Source: Tissierella creatinophila DSM 6911 (GTDB lineage: Bacteria > Bacillota > Clostridia > Tissierellales > Tissierellaceae). Taken from it: DNA of 64,000 bases. Below, piece after piece: positions 8,439 to 16,332 of this stretch. The DNA is taken from contig NZ_LTDM01000065.1 in the NCBI RefSeq assembly GCF_001940565.1, positions 47,930-111,929 on the forward strand. The letters are read 5' to 3'. Position 1 is the stretch's first letter. The number at the start of each line of letters is the position of its first letter. Below the pieces are notes generated by a model, which was not told where the DNA came from, did no database searches, and worked only from the letters and a program-made list of their open reading frames with translations. Both the position numbers and the translations under genes were made by a program.

Positions 8439-9251
8439 ATGAAATTTGTTAAAGTAATATATTTTGATGAAAGTTCTGTTGCAGATTACATGCAGATAAT
8501 TTTAGGTGGAGAGTTCAAAAAAACAACAGAATTTATTACAAGTATAAACTCCGATATGAATGCAAGTGCAGATGTTGATGGGGGTATTGGAACTAATGGG
8601 AAAAATGCCCCAAAATTGTTTAGTTTTTTGAGCGGTATTACATTTAATGCAAGCGCAAATGGAAGTGTAGATGTTAATCGAAAGAAAGAAAAAATAGCAA
8701 GGAATATTCTTGAAAACACTTTACTTGCCGACTTTTTAGATTTGATTGATAAGGACCAACGAAAAAAAGAAAAAAATAGGATGTGCACGTCTATAAAGTC
8801 TTTTGAAAAATTAATCATGTATCCCGAACCAAATTCGTTTTCGTTTCTAATGTTAGCAGCGCCATTTTTCACAATGCTTGATGGTGATGTTCCTATTCCA
8901 AGCAATGATGAAAATGAATTCAAAATGGATATTTCCAAGATAGAGGAGGCCATTGCTAGAGGCCGGGGCTATTATGAATTTGTCTCACATCCTAACCAAA
9001 TTGAGACGATTTTTCGTTTTAATAGTTCTGCATTTAGAAATAATTATACTATGTCTGATTTGCCGAAAATGCAACTTTCACTTTATGCAATCTATGTTGG
9101 AAAAACAGATAAAAGCAAATTGGATTTATCTAGAGAATTTGAATTTGGAACTAGGAATAAAGATCGGGTAAGTTATATAGAAGATACCCAGTCACAAGAT
9201 ATAATTGAGGTTGATGTTTATGATGTTGTTTTAGCGGGGATTGCAGGATAA
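8439..9251 (+). CDS. dolA: DUF6414-like protein, probable Dodola component DolA
   Basis: A 270-residue soluble protein beginning KVIYFDESSVADYMQIILGGE, which I recognise as the start of DUF6414 proteins. Residues 35-75 are Gly/Ser/Asn-rich and the C-terminus is acidic. DUF6414 proteins paired with a ClpB-like ATPase form the Dodola anti-phage system described in a systematic screen of defence islands. The next gene is exactly such an ATPase, two bases downstream, which is the strongest support. GGAGGG precedes ATG 8439. The mechanism is not known. Confidence 0.7.
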   Translation: MKFVKVIYFDESSVADYMQIILGGEFKKTTEFITSINSDMNASADVDGGIGTNGKNAPKLFSFLSGITFNASANGSVDVNRKKEKIARNILENTLLADFLDLIDKDQRKKEKNRMCTSIKSFEKLIMYPEPNSFSFLMLAAPFFTMLDGDVPIPSNDENEFKMDISKIEEAIARGRGYYEFVSHPNQIETIFRFNSSAFRNNYTMSDLPKMQLSLYAIYVGKTDKSKLDLSREFEFGTRNKDRVSYIEDTQSQDIIEVDVYDVVLAGIAG

Positions 9252-9253
9252 TT

Positions 9254-10372
9254 ATGAAAAAAATACACATTCATTTTGGATCAGATACCAAGTTTAACAA
9301 ACTAATTAGTTCGGCAGATCATTATTTTACTATTGGTGATGTCTTAGATCATATCAATAAAACAAAAATTGTTTTGGATGGAATAACATCAACAGACGAG
9401 TTACCTATGCAAATTGATAATTTAGTTATCCAAACGGATGATTATGGTGGAATAAAAGAATGGGCAATACTTAGTTTTTCAAATAATGTCTTAGAACATT
9501 CGCGAGTAAAAATTAACACAGTCTGGCTCAACAATCCACCAACAAAGTTCTATGAAGATATAAAAAAAACATATTCTGCATTAATTGAAGAACATACTGA
9601 TAAACATAAAGAGTTGACATTAGAGATTTTGAAAAATATATCAATGAACTATAACAATACAATTATTGGACAACCAAATGTTGTCAGGCAATTTTTATCA
9701 TCGGTGTATTCGCTCACAAGTCCAAATAGAAAAAGGCCAGTAACCTTACTTTTTCTTGGTGAATCTGGGGTTGGAAAAACGGAAACAGCAAAATTTATTG
9801 ATTCTCATTTTGAAAGAGAGATGTTGAGAATACAATTCTCAATGCAGCAAACGGGGGAAGCGTATAAATATATATTTGGCGCAGAGCATGGAGAGGATAG
9901 TCTGGCAAGAGAATTAATTCGTAGGGAGTCTAATGTAATATTACTTGATGAATTTGATAAAGTACATAATTCATTTTATAATGCATTTTATCAGATGTTT
10001 GATGAAGGAGTTTTTGTAGATAAGAATTATACCGTTAATGTTGAACAATGTATTATTATTTGTACCACTAATTATCTAACTGAGGAAGAGGCGGAAAAAC
10101 ATTTAGGGACTCCGATATATTCTCGATTTTCCAAGATTATTAAATTTAATTCAATCACCATGGAAGATAAAATCAAAATTGCTAAGATTAACTACAATAG
10201 TCTTTTTGATGAATTGATGGATGAAGATCAGGTTCTTATTAAAAACAATAAAGTTTTGGCATTTTATATCGCTCAAATTCAAGAGGGTTATTATAAAAAC
10301 ATGAGAATGCTAAAGAATGATATTGAGGATGCGTTGAATTATGAAATTCTTAAAGCTAGAAATATAATTTAA
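9254..10372 (+). CDS. dolB: ClpB-like AAA+ ATPase, probable Dodola component DolB
   Basis: The N-terminal 130 residues are specific to this protein. From about residue 140 there is an AAA+ module of the ClpA/ClpB D2 type: Walker A GESGVGKT near 170-177, Walker B VILLDEFDK near 227-235, sensor 1 IICTTN near 268-273 and an arginine finger in YSRFSK near 289-294. It lacks the ClpB N domain, coupling coiled coil and first ATPase ring. It begins two bases after dolA and is presumably translationally coupled to it. It probably works with DolA in phage defence; a direct role in protein remodelling is inferred from the fold. Confidence 0.8.
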   Translation: MKKIHIHFGSDTKFNKLISSADHYFTIGDVLDHINKTKIVLDGITSTDELPMQIDNLVIQTDDYGGIKEWAILSFSNNVLEHSRVKINTVWLNNPPTKFYEDIKKTYSALIEEHTDKHKELTLEILKNISMNYNNTIIGQPNVVRQFLSSVYSLTSPNRKRPVTLLFLGESGVGKTETAKFIDSHFEREMLRIQFSMQQTGEAYKYIFGAEHGEDSLARELIRRESNVILLDEFDKVHNSFYNAFYQMFDEGVFVDKNYTVNVEQCIIICTTNYLTEEEAEKHLGTPIYSRFSKIIKFNSITMEDKIKIAKINYNSLFDELMDEDQVLIKNNKVLAFYIAQIQEGYYKNMRMLKNDIEDALNYEILKARNII

Positions 10373-10466
10373 TCTATGTAGATGGGAGTTACCATTATGT
10401 TTATAATACATAATTATATTAATACTATAAAACAGTTAGTGTTAATTTTATAATTAATCTGACATC

Positions 10467-10754
10467 TTGTGGGATATGTTTTCAAATTATTGTACCGTTG
10501 AGACGGTTGTTAAGATAGAAAAGAATAGTCTGAATGCCCTCGGATTTTCCGATATTGTAGACGGGACAGTTTATACCATCTTGGTACGGCTTGAGAAAAA
10601 CAAGCTGGTAGAAATTACGAAAAAGCCATCTGATATGGGGCCACCGCGAAAGTTTTTCACGCTCAACGATGCTGGGTGCGAAGAGCTGAGGAGATTCTGG
10701 GAAAGATGGGAATTGGTATCATCAAAAATTAACAAGTTAAAGGAGAAGAAATAA
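10467..10754 (+). pseudogene. PadR-family regulator remnant fused in frame to an RlmD C-terminal scar
   Basis: The open frame (TTG 10467) begins DMFSNYCTVETVVKIEKN, a decayed RlmD ending (compare DMFPHTxHVETVVKIEK). It then runs straight into the C-terminal half of a PadR winged-helix regulator (GFSDIVDGTVYTILVRLEKNKLVEITK) and its Ala/Glu-rich helix. The first PadR helix and recognition region, which normally start LKGxLEGCxLxIIS, are gone. No good ribosome site precedes the TTG. The product overlaps the DUF1048 start by one base. PadR-DUF1048 operons usually control a transporter, so this one has probably lost normal regulation. The local GC content is visibly higher than that of the flanks. 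Confidence 0.65.
10473..10526 (+). repeat. Fourth rlmD-type 3'-end scar
   Basis: The DNA TACCGTTGAGACGGTTGT aligns with GCACGTTGAGACAGTTGT at 4304-4321. In frame it reads VETVVKIEKN, preceded by DMFSNYC in the place of the DMFPHT motif. It marks the left boundary of the PadR/DUF1048/KTR segment. Confidence 0.6.
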
Positions 10755-11101
10755 TGAAGTTTGGGGAAAAAATTACGGGAAATGACATGACTAAAGAATT
10801 GAAAACTTTTGAATTGCTAGCCAAAAATCTACCCGCTGATTATCAAGTGGCATGGGAAAAAATTGAGGATAATCTTTGGCAACACTCAGATTTCACTGGT
10901 CGCAACCTAATGCCAATTCTTGAAGGTGTGCTTGGACTGCTGGAAGAAACGGCTGCGGACGGTCAGAGTATACAAGAGGTTTTGGGTGGTGATATCGAAG
11001 GCTTCTGTTCAGCGTTGATAGGAGAAGAAGGGGCAAAGTCTTTTCGGGACAAGTGGCGCAAGCAACTCAACAATAATATCGCTAAAAAGTTAGGTAGATA
11101 G
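10754..11101 (+). CDS. DUF1048 protein
   Basis: A 115-residue helical soluble protein of the DUF1048 family (LPADYQVAWEKIEDNLWQHSDFTGRNLMPILEGVLGLLEE), which is habitually encoded next to PadR regulators. Its ATG overlaps the PadR stop by one base, so they are co-translated. It is followed 9 bases later by a second DUF1048 gene. The family's function is unknown; several structures are four-helix bundles. Base composition is richer in G+C than the surrounding genes, consistent with transfer. Confidence 0.8.
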   Translation: MKFGEKITGNDMTKELKTFELLAKNLPADYQVAWEKIEDNLWQHSDFTGRNLMPILEGVLGLLEETAADGQSIQEVLGGDIEGFCSALIGEEGAKSFRDKWRKQLNNNIAKKLGR

Positions 11102-11110
11102 GAGGATAAA

Positions 11111-11461
11111 ATGAGAATACAAGATATCATCGAAGGCAAAAAAGAGTGGAGAGTGCACGTGGCGCGTGTCAAGGCGCTCCCGAAAGATTATCAGATTGTT
11201 TATAAAGAGATTGAAAAATATCTCTTTAAGGTTGGTCCAGTTGAATTAACTGATGGTATAGATTTACTCTCTGGGATTGTGAACTTTTTTGAAGAGGGCG
11301 TGGCCTTGGGGAAAGGCGTGCTTGAAGTGACGGACAGTGACGTAGCCGCTTTCTGTGACGATCTAATCAAAGATTCAAAAACTTACGCTGACATCTATCA
11401 AGAATCTGTTGACCAAGAAGTTAACAAGGCCATGAAAAAGGTTAAGGATAAAACAAAGTAA
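11111..11461 (+). CDS. DUF1048 protein, second paralogue
   Basis: A 116-residue paralogue of the preceding gene, with LPKDYQIVYKEIEKYLFKVG followed by LLSGIVNFFEEGVALGKGVLEVTDSDVAAFCDDL. AGGAGG precedes the ATG by 5 bases. Pairs of DUF1048 genes behind a PadR gene are a recurring arrangement, often followed by an ABC transporter. Here the transporter is missing and a fragment of a KTR-domain gene follows at once, so the cluster looks cut short. Confidence 0.8.
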   Translation: MRIQDIIEGKKEWRVHVARVKALPKDYQIVYKEIEKYLFKVGPVELTDGIDLLSGIVNFFEEGVALGKGVLEVTDSDVAAFCDDLIKDSKTYADIYQESVDQEVNKAMKKVKDKTK

Positions 11462-11474
11462 AAGGATAGAGGTC

Positions 11475-11582
11475 AACAAAACAAGGGTCAAGATACTTGA
11501 TGATACGGTGCTTGAAAACTTCCCACTATTTTGTCCTAAGTGTAAACAGGAAACGATAATCAATGTAAAACAAATGAAGTAG
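11475..11582 (+). pseudogene. Fragment of a cysteine-rich KTR-domain protein
   Basis: The frame reads NKTRVKILDDTVLENFPLF and then CPKCKQETIINVKQMK before stopping. This is the body of the small cysteine-rich KTR proteins found on Tn916-like and other conjugative elements, which begin with a CPxCG knuckle. Here the knuckle and start codon are lost; the upstream frame reads IEV in place of CPxCG. It is a good marker that this segment came from a conjugative element. Confidence 0.7.
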
Positions 11583-11702
11583 ATGGCTTCTAAGACGCTT
11601 TGAGATATATCCAAATGCATATTACAATAGTGCTTAAATCAACCAATGTTGGAAAGAACCTAAAAAAGGTTGACATATCATTTATTTAACATCCTCTAAT
11701 GC

Positions 11703-12950
11703 TTAATTTTCTAATAGATCAATAATAACTGTAGCACAATTTTTAGCACCATCTTCAGTTTGGATTTTAACACCTATTGCTTTTGCCTTTGCTATGAGGT
11801 CTGGTTGAAAAGCTGATATGAGAGCATTAGCCAAGTTATCGACAGTTAAATTCTTTACATTTATAGGTTTAACACCAATTCCTAGATCATAAGAACGATG
11901 AGCCCAGGCAAATTGATCGTTAGAGAATGGAATAATAATACTTGGAATACCAGCACTAAATCCTGCAGCGGAGCTACCAGCACCACCATGATGACAAACA
12001 GCCGAAACATGGTTAAAAAGCCAAGTGTGAGGGATACTATCAAGTGCATATATATCATCGGTTAGATTATCAGGTCTACCAAAACCACAGATAATAGCTC
12101 GTTTACCACTTTTTCTTATTGCATTAACGATAAGTTCACCTAGTTCAGCATGTTTTTTCATCATAGACATACTTCCAAAACCTATATAGATAGGTTTCTC
12201 GCCTGCCTGAATGAAGTCTACTAAGGCTTCGTCGGGTTTAAAGTCATCTTTCTCCTCAACAAACCAATAGCCTTTTTGATGGATATGTGAGTTCCAGTCT
12301 GCAGGCCTTTCAAATATATGATTACTACAGGAAATGAGAGCTGGCTGATTAGATTGGTTATGGTGTTCATAGGGAGCACCAAAATCTTTTGGTAATCGAC
12401 CGAATTGCTTTTTCCAAAAAGATTTAACGGAATCTTTTCCAGCCAGCCATAACATACCTTGTATCATTAAGTAGCTTAATTTTTTATTAATCATAGTTGG
12501 TTTTGATTTACCATACATAACAACGGATAAATATTCTTTTGTTTTGTGCATAGGAAATGGTGAGGCAAGTACAGATGGTATGCCAAGTTCTTTAGCTGCA
12601 AAATAGCCAATAGTTAAACCTGGATGATAAATAATAAGTTCGCTATTTTGACAGGCTTTATAATATTCTTTAGTAGTATACTCACCGTATGCTTTCATTT
12701 TATTGAAAGCTAGTAGCATTTTGAGTGGATTATCTGCAGAACCAGCTTTTTCCAACATTTTTGGATCAATGTTTAAAGCACTTATATCTACGTTAATTGG
12801 AAAATAATCAATATCGTAATTGGTCACAAATGATTCGAATTCTTTTGGACCTGAAATTCGTACTTCTTTTTTATATTTCTTTAGTTGTTGTGCAAGAGCT
12901 ATATAAGGTTGAAAATCACCTCTTGAACCGCCGCATAATATTGTAATCAT
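11703..12950 (-). CDS. GT1/MGT-family UDP-glycosyltransferase
   Basis: A 415-residue two-domain GT-B glycosyltransferase resembling sterol/macrolide and flavonoid UGT-type enzymes. The N-terminus GGSRGDFQPYIALAQQL is the acceptor-side glycine loop. The C-terminal domain has HTWLFNHVSAVCHHGGAGS then GIPSIIIPFSNDQFAWA, the sugar-nucleotide signature. No membrane segment is seen. AAGGAG lies directly before ATG 12950. It is divergent from a TetR gene and probably controlled by it, a usual setup for inactivating a toxic small molecule by glycosylation. The substrate is unknown. Confidence 0.85.
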   Translation of the reverse strand: MITILCGGSRGDFQPYIALAQQLKKYKKEVRISGPKEFESFVTNYDIDYFPINVDISALNIDPKMLEKAGSADNPLKMLLAFNKMKAYGEYTTKEYYKACQNSELIIYHPGLTIGYFAAKELGIPSVLASPFPMHKTKEYLSVVMYGKSKPTMINKKLSYLMIQGMLWLAGKDSVKSFWKKQFGRLPKDFGAPYEHHNQSNQPALISCSNHIFERPADWNSHIHQKGYWFVEEKDDFKPDEALVDFIQAGEKPIYIGFGSMSMMKKHAELGELIVNAIRKSGKRAIICGFGRPDNLTDDIYALDSIPHTWLFNHVSAVCHHGGAGSSAAGFSAGIPSIIIPFSNDQFAWAHRSYDLGIGVKPINVKNLTVDNLANALISAFQPDLIAKAKAIGVKIQTEDGAKNCATVIIDLLEN

Positions 12951-12981
12951 AAGTTCTCCTTTTAAAAATGAATTTTAGAGT

Positions 12982-13010
12982 TTGTTTAGTTCGACAACTT
13001 GTTGTATGAT
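12982..13010 (+). promoter_or_regulatory. Promoter with embedded palindrome in the glycosyltransferase/TetR divergent region
   Basis: TTGTTT (12982-12987) and TATGAT (13005-13010) are 17 bases apart, pointing toward the TetR gene. The spacer and -10 contain the inverted repeat ACAAC-TT-GTTGT (12994-13005). A repressor bound here would cover this promoter and could also affect the divergent glycosyltransferase. Confidence 0.5.
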
Positions 13011-13091
13011 ATAAGTTTATAGAATAAAGAACAACCATACAATCAACAATCTATGTCGATGTGTCGGATTAATATACTAAGGAGAATCCTA

Positions 13092-13670
13092 ATGAATAAA
13101 AAACAACCTGAAATAACCATGATGACAAAACAAACCATAAAAGATGCATTTTGGGAATTATATAAAGAAAAAAAGATTGAAAAAATAACAGTTAAAGACA
13201 TTACGCTAAAAGCAGGATACAATCGATCTACCTTTTACGCATATTTCACAGATGTATACGATATACTTGAACAGATTGAAGAAGATTTAATGCCAGGGAT
13301 AGAACATTTACCATCAATAGATAAATCTCGTGAGCATAGCCCTGATTTTTTTAAAAATATCATTACAATTTATGAGAAAAACAGTGACTATTATTCAGTT
13401 TTATTAAGTGAGAATGGAGATCCACGTTTTTCAATAAAGATGAAAAATGTTTTTAAATCGATGATGATGGAAGCTATAACAAATCGCGTAAATATTTCAC
13501 CTGAAGAGATAGATTATGCTTTAGAGTTTTTAGTCGGAGCTACCCTATCAATAATAAAACATTGGTTTGATCAGAATAAGAATATTCCAATGGAACAGCT
13601 TATACCTTTGATGTATAAGCTGATGGATAATCGATTTGTTCAGGAATTGGATATAGACATGGATAGGTAA
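13092..13670 (+). CDS. TetR-family transcriptional regulator
   Basis: The DNA-binding domain lies near residues 10-60: KQTIKDAFWELYKEKKIEKITVKDITLKAGYNRSTFYAYF. It is followed by a helical domain of the type seen in dihydroxyacetone-kinase-like TetR regulators. ATG 13092 is used because AAGGAG at 13079-13084 is 7 bases upstream; the longer frame from 13053 has no ribosome site. It is divergent from the glycosyltransferase and probably represses it. Confidence 0.88.
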   Translation: MNKKQPEITMMTKQTIKDAFWELYKEKKIEKITVKDITLKAGYNRSTFYAYFTDVYDILEQIEEDLMPGIEHLPSIDKSREHSPDFFKNIITIYEKNSDYYSVLLSENGDPRFSIKMKNVFKSMMMEAITNRVNISPEEIDYALEFLVGATLSIIKHWFDQNKNIPMEQLIPLMYKLMDNRFVQELDIDMDR

Positions 13671-13721
13671 TAATTATATAATTAGATTAAAATACAAAAT
13701 ATGGAGATAAGGAGTGAACCT

Positions 13722-14498
13722 ATGAGTCACCTTGAAAAACTAGATTTATATCAAACAATTATTAATGAATTAAGACCTTTTGAGGGCGAAATGCTAAAGC
13801 AAATAAAAGAATTTTATCGAATTGGATTAACATGGACATCCAATGCACTAGAAGGGAACTCATTGACGATGAGTGAAACCAAAGTTTTAATAGAAGATGG
13901 ACTAACAGTGGGGGGAAGACCCCTAAGGGATATGTTTGAGGCAGTGGATCATGCTAAAGCATATGATTATATGTTTACTTTACTTGGTAACAAAGAAATT
14001 GCAGAGAAAGATATTCTTTATTTACATAAATTGTTTTATCATAATATAGATGAAGAATTTGCAGGAACATACCGTGATATTCCTGTATTTATTACAGGCT
14101 CTAACTACCCAGTTACTAAAGTTGAAGATATTCAAAGTGAAATAGAAGATTTATGTAGGTGGATGAATAAGGAAAGAAGAAAGTATCATCCAGTAGAATT
14201 TGCAGCCCTTCTTCATAAAAAGTTTGTATTTATTCATCCTTTTAAAGATGGTAATGGTAGGGTCGCTAGATTATTAATGAATACAGCACTAATACAGGAT
14301 GGATACTTGCCAGCATTAATTCCACCAATCTTAAGAATAGACTATATTTCACTCCTTGAAAAAGCACATGAAGATGATAGACCATTCATTAATTTTATAT
14401 TAGAGAGGGAGTTGGAATCGCAAAAGGACTTTTTAAGACTTCTGCAAATACCATTACCAAAGTTAGGAAAAGATAATAATGGAATGAAGATAAAATAG
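13722..14498 (+). CDS. Fic-family AMP-transferase with built-in inhibitory helix
   Basis: A 258-residue Fic protein. The catalytic motif HPFKDGNGRVAR is complete at residues 172-183. The N-terminus has TSNALEGNS near residue 39, the (S/T)xxxE(G/N) inhibitory motif, making it a class II Fic that blocks its own ATP site. Fic enzymes usually transfer AMP from ATP to a hydroxyl group on a target protein. ATG 13722 follows AAGGAG (13709-13714) by 7 bases, so the in-frame ATG 13701 is not the start. The target is unknown. No separate antitoxin gene is present, as expected for class II. Confidence 0.88.
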   Translation: MSHLEKLDLYQTIINELRPFEGEMLKQIKEFYRIGLTWTSNALEGNSLTMSETKVLIEDGLTVGGRPLRDMFEAVDHAKAYDYMFTLLGNKEIAEKDILYLHKLFYHNIDEEFAGTYRDIPVFITGSNYPVTKVEDIQSEIEDLCRWMNKERRKYHPVEFAALLHKKFVFIHPFKDGNGRVARLLMNTALIQDGYLPALIPPILRIDYISLLEKAHEDDRPFINFILERELESQKDFLRLLQIPLPKLGKDNNGMKIK

Positions 14499-14550
14499 TA
14501 AGTTATTTTTAGACTTATTAAGAATGTAAAGTAAATAATATTAGAACATC

Positions 14551-14600
14551 GATAGAGGATGGGAGCTAATGCTTATCATCCTCTATCATTTAGTGTTTTT
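14551..14600 (+). terminator. Terminator after the Fic gene
   Basis: GATAGAGGATG (14551-14561) pairs perfectly with CATCCTCTATC (14577-14587), followed by ATTTAGTGTTTTTT. Confidence 0.8.
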
Positions 14601-14656
14601 TCATTGTAGAAATTATGATTAATGTTTATAAAAACCATAAATAAAGGAGTAAGTTT

Positions 14657-15715
14657 ATGAATTGTAATAGATGTAGAAAACTGCATAAAACTTTTTTTGA
14701 AAATCAAGATGTTTATATGAATCTACCAACCCATCATCACATTGAGCTATCAGAAATTGCATTAAAGAAAAACAATTATAATTTTAGAGCAGTAGATGAT
14801 GGTTACTTAATAAAACAGGTGGAGTTTCAAGATTTCATTCTTTTTTTGAGTAATTCTGTTTTTAATCCTGTGGAGCAAAAAGATATAAAAATCTTACCAT
14901 TACAAAATGGAGAAGACCTTAAATTTTCTTCTTTAAGAAACTATAGAAGTTTATTGCAATGGGTAAAACTATATCAAGGCATGGAAGTGGCTGAGATAAT
15001 AAATGAAGGAAGAATAAAAACTCTTTTTCAACCAATTATTGATCCAAGAACAGGAGAAATCCATGGTTATGAGGCATTGAGTAGGGGTGTGTTAAAAGAT
15101 GGTACTATTATGAATCCTGAAAAGTTATTTTCAATAGCAAAGGAGATGGATTTATTATTTTATTTGGATCGAGTTTGTCGGGAATATTCTATTAGAGCAG
15201 CTTCAAGAAAAGGTATAATAAAGAAGATTTTTGTTAATTTTATTCCTACTGCAATCTATGAACCGTCTTTATGTTTAAAAAGTACTGCAAAAGTTTTAAA
15301 TGAAGAAAATATAAATGAAGATCAAATAGTTTTTGAAGTAGTAGAGACAGAGAAAGTAGAGGATTTTAATCATTTAAATGGAATTCTTAATTATTATAGG
15401 GATAAAGGTTATTCTACTGCATTAGATGATATAGGGAGTGGATATTCTACTATTGATTCTCTTCTCCAACTTAGGCCAAATTATATGAAAATCGATATGA
15501 ATATAATACGGGACATTGATATCAATAGTAATAAACAAGAAATATTATCTAATTTTATAAATGCTGGTAAAAAAATAGGAGCAACTATATTAGCAGAAGG
15601 AGTTGAAACATTAGCTGAGTATGAATATCTAAAAAGAGAAAATGTAGACTTAATGCAAGGATATCTTTTTGGGAAACCCGAAGAAACACCATTAACAGGT
15701 ATACTCTTACCATAA
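14657..15715 (+). CDS. EAL-domain cyclic-di-GMP phosphodiesterase
   Basis: A 352-residue cytoplasmic protein. The N-terminal 110 residues start CNRCRKLH, a possible metal knuckle, and hold no domain I recognise. The rest is an EAL domain with the usual catalytic set: YEALSRG near residue 138, FVNFIP, FEVVETE, ALDDIGSGYS, MKID, LAEGVET and a QGYLFGKP ending. It should hydrolyse c-di-GMP to pGpG. AAAGGAG precedes ATG 14657. It is monocistronic. Two other c-di-GMP enzymes lie at 47-51 kb. Confidence 0.88.
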   Translation: MNCNRCRKLHKTFFENQDVYMNLPTHHHIELSEIALKKNNYNFRAVDDGYLIKQVEFQDFILFLSNSVFNPVEQKDIKILPLQNGEDLKFSSLRNYRSLLQWVKLYQGMEVAEIINEGRIKTLFQPIIDPRTGEIHGYEALSRGVLKDGTIMNPEKLFSIAKEMDLLFYLDRVCREYSIRAASRKGIIKKIFVNFIPTAIYEPSLCLKSTAKVLNEENINEDQIVFEVVETEKVEDFNHLNGILNYYRDKGYSTALDDIGSGYSTIDSLLQLRPNYMKIDMNIIRDIDINSNKQEILSNFINAGKKIGATILAEGVETLAEYEYLKRENVDLMQGYLFGKPEETPLTGILLP

Positions 15716-15959
15716 TATTTTTATAGATAGGGTTTTTAAAACTTGATATTTAGTAATTTTGCCAAATTAAGAGAACAATATTTAAAGTATATAACAGTAA
15801 TTAATAATGTGTTTATGAAAATACCCTTTTTTCAAGCCCGCCAGCTATAACAGATTGTATATTTTGATATAGTGTAAGTGAATCTCGTATATAGAAAAAC
15901 ATGGAAGGTAAGTCTTTAAAAGAATTTAAAATAAGGATATATGATTTATAATCAAATAA

Positions 15960-16103
15960 TTTGAAAGTAGCATTAGACAAATGTTGAGTAATTTAAAATA
16001 CAAAGGACATTCCATATTTCAAAAGACCGATACGTTAGATTTCCTAACAAAAGAGAGGGCGGTAAATAACGGAGAAGTTTCAATATATTATGTAGAGAGA
16101 AGC
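15960..16103 (+). pseudogene. Fragment of a large serine recombinase
   Basis: The frame reads SSIRQMLSNLKYKGHSIFQ and then KTDTLDFLTKERAVNNGEVSIYYVE, matching the recombinase-domain segment of large serine integrases (compare [31 protein letters not shown]...YYVE). The catalytic serine domain, zinc ribbon and coiled coil are absent. ATG 15981 has no proper ribosome site. It is a relic of the enzyme class that inserts elements into rlmD and may mark the right end of the island. I see nothing in 15716-15959. Confidence 0.7.
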
Positions 16104-16143
16104 CAGTTTGGATTTGAACATAGAGTCCTAATTGGCTTTTTTT
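16101..16143 (+). terminator. Terminator hairpin after the recombinase relic
   Basis: AGCCAGTTTGGA (16101-16112) pairs imperfectly with TCCTAATTGGCT (16126-16137) and is followed by TTTTTT. Confidence 0.6.
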
Positions 16144-16332
16144 GTATAATTTTAGAGACAAAGAAATTTTTTTAAAGAGAAAACAATAGCTATATACCTG
16201 CATAAGTCACAATTATTTGTTTTATAACATATGTTAAAAGTAAATAATGTTTAAAAACATAAAAATCCTATTATAACTAGAAATGCTAATATAGTATAAA
16301 AATCAACTTGTTTTGAAAGGTGTTGAAGATAT

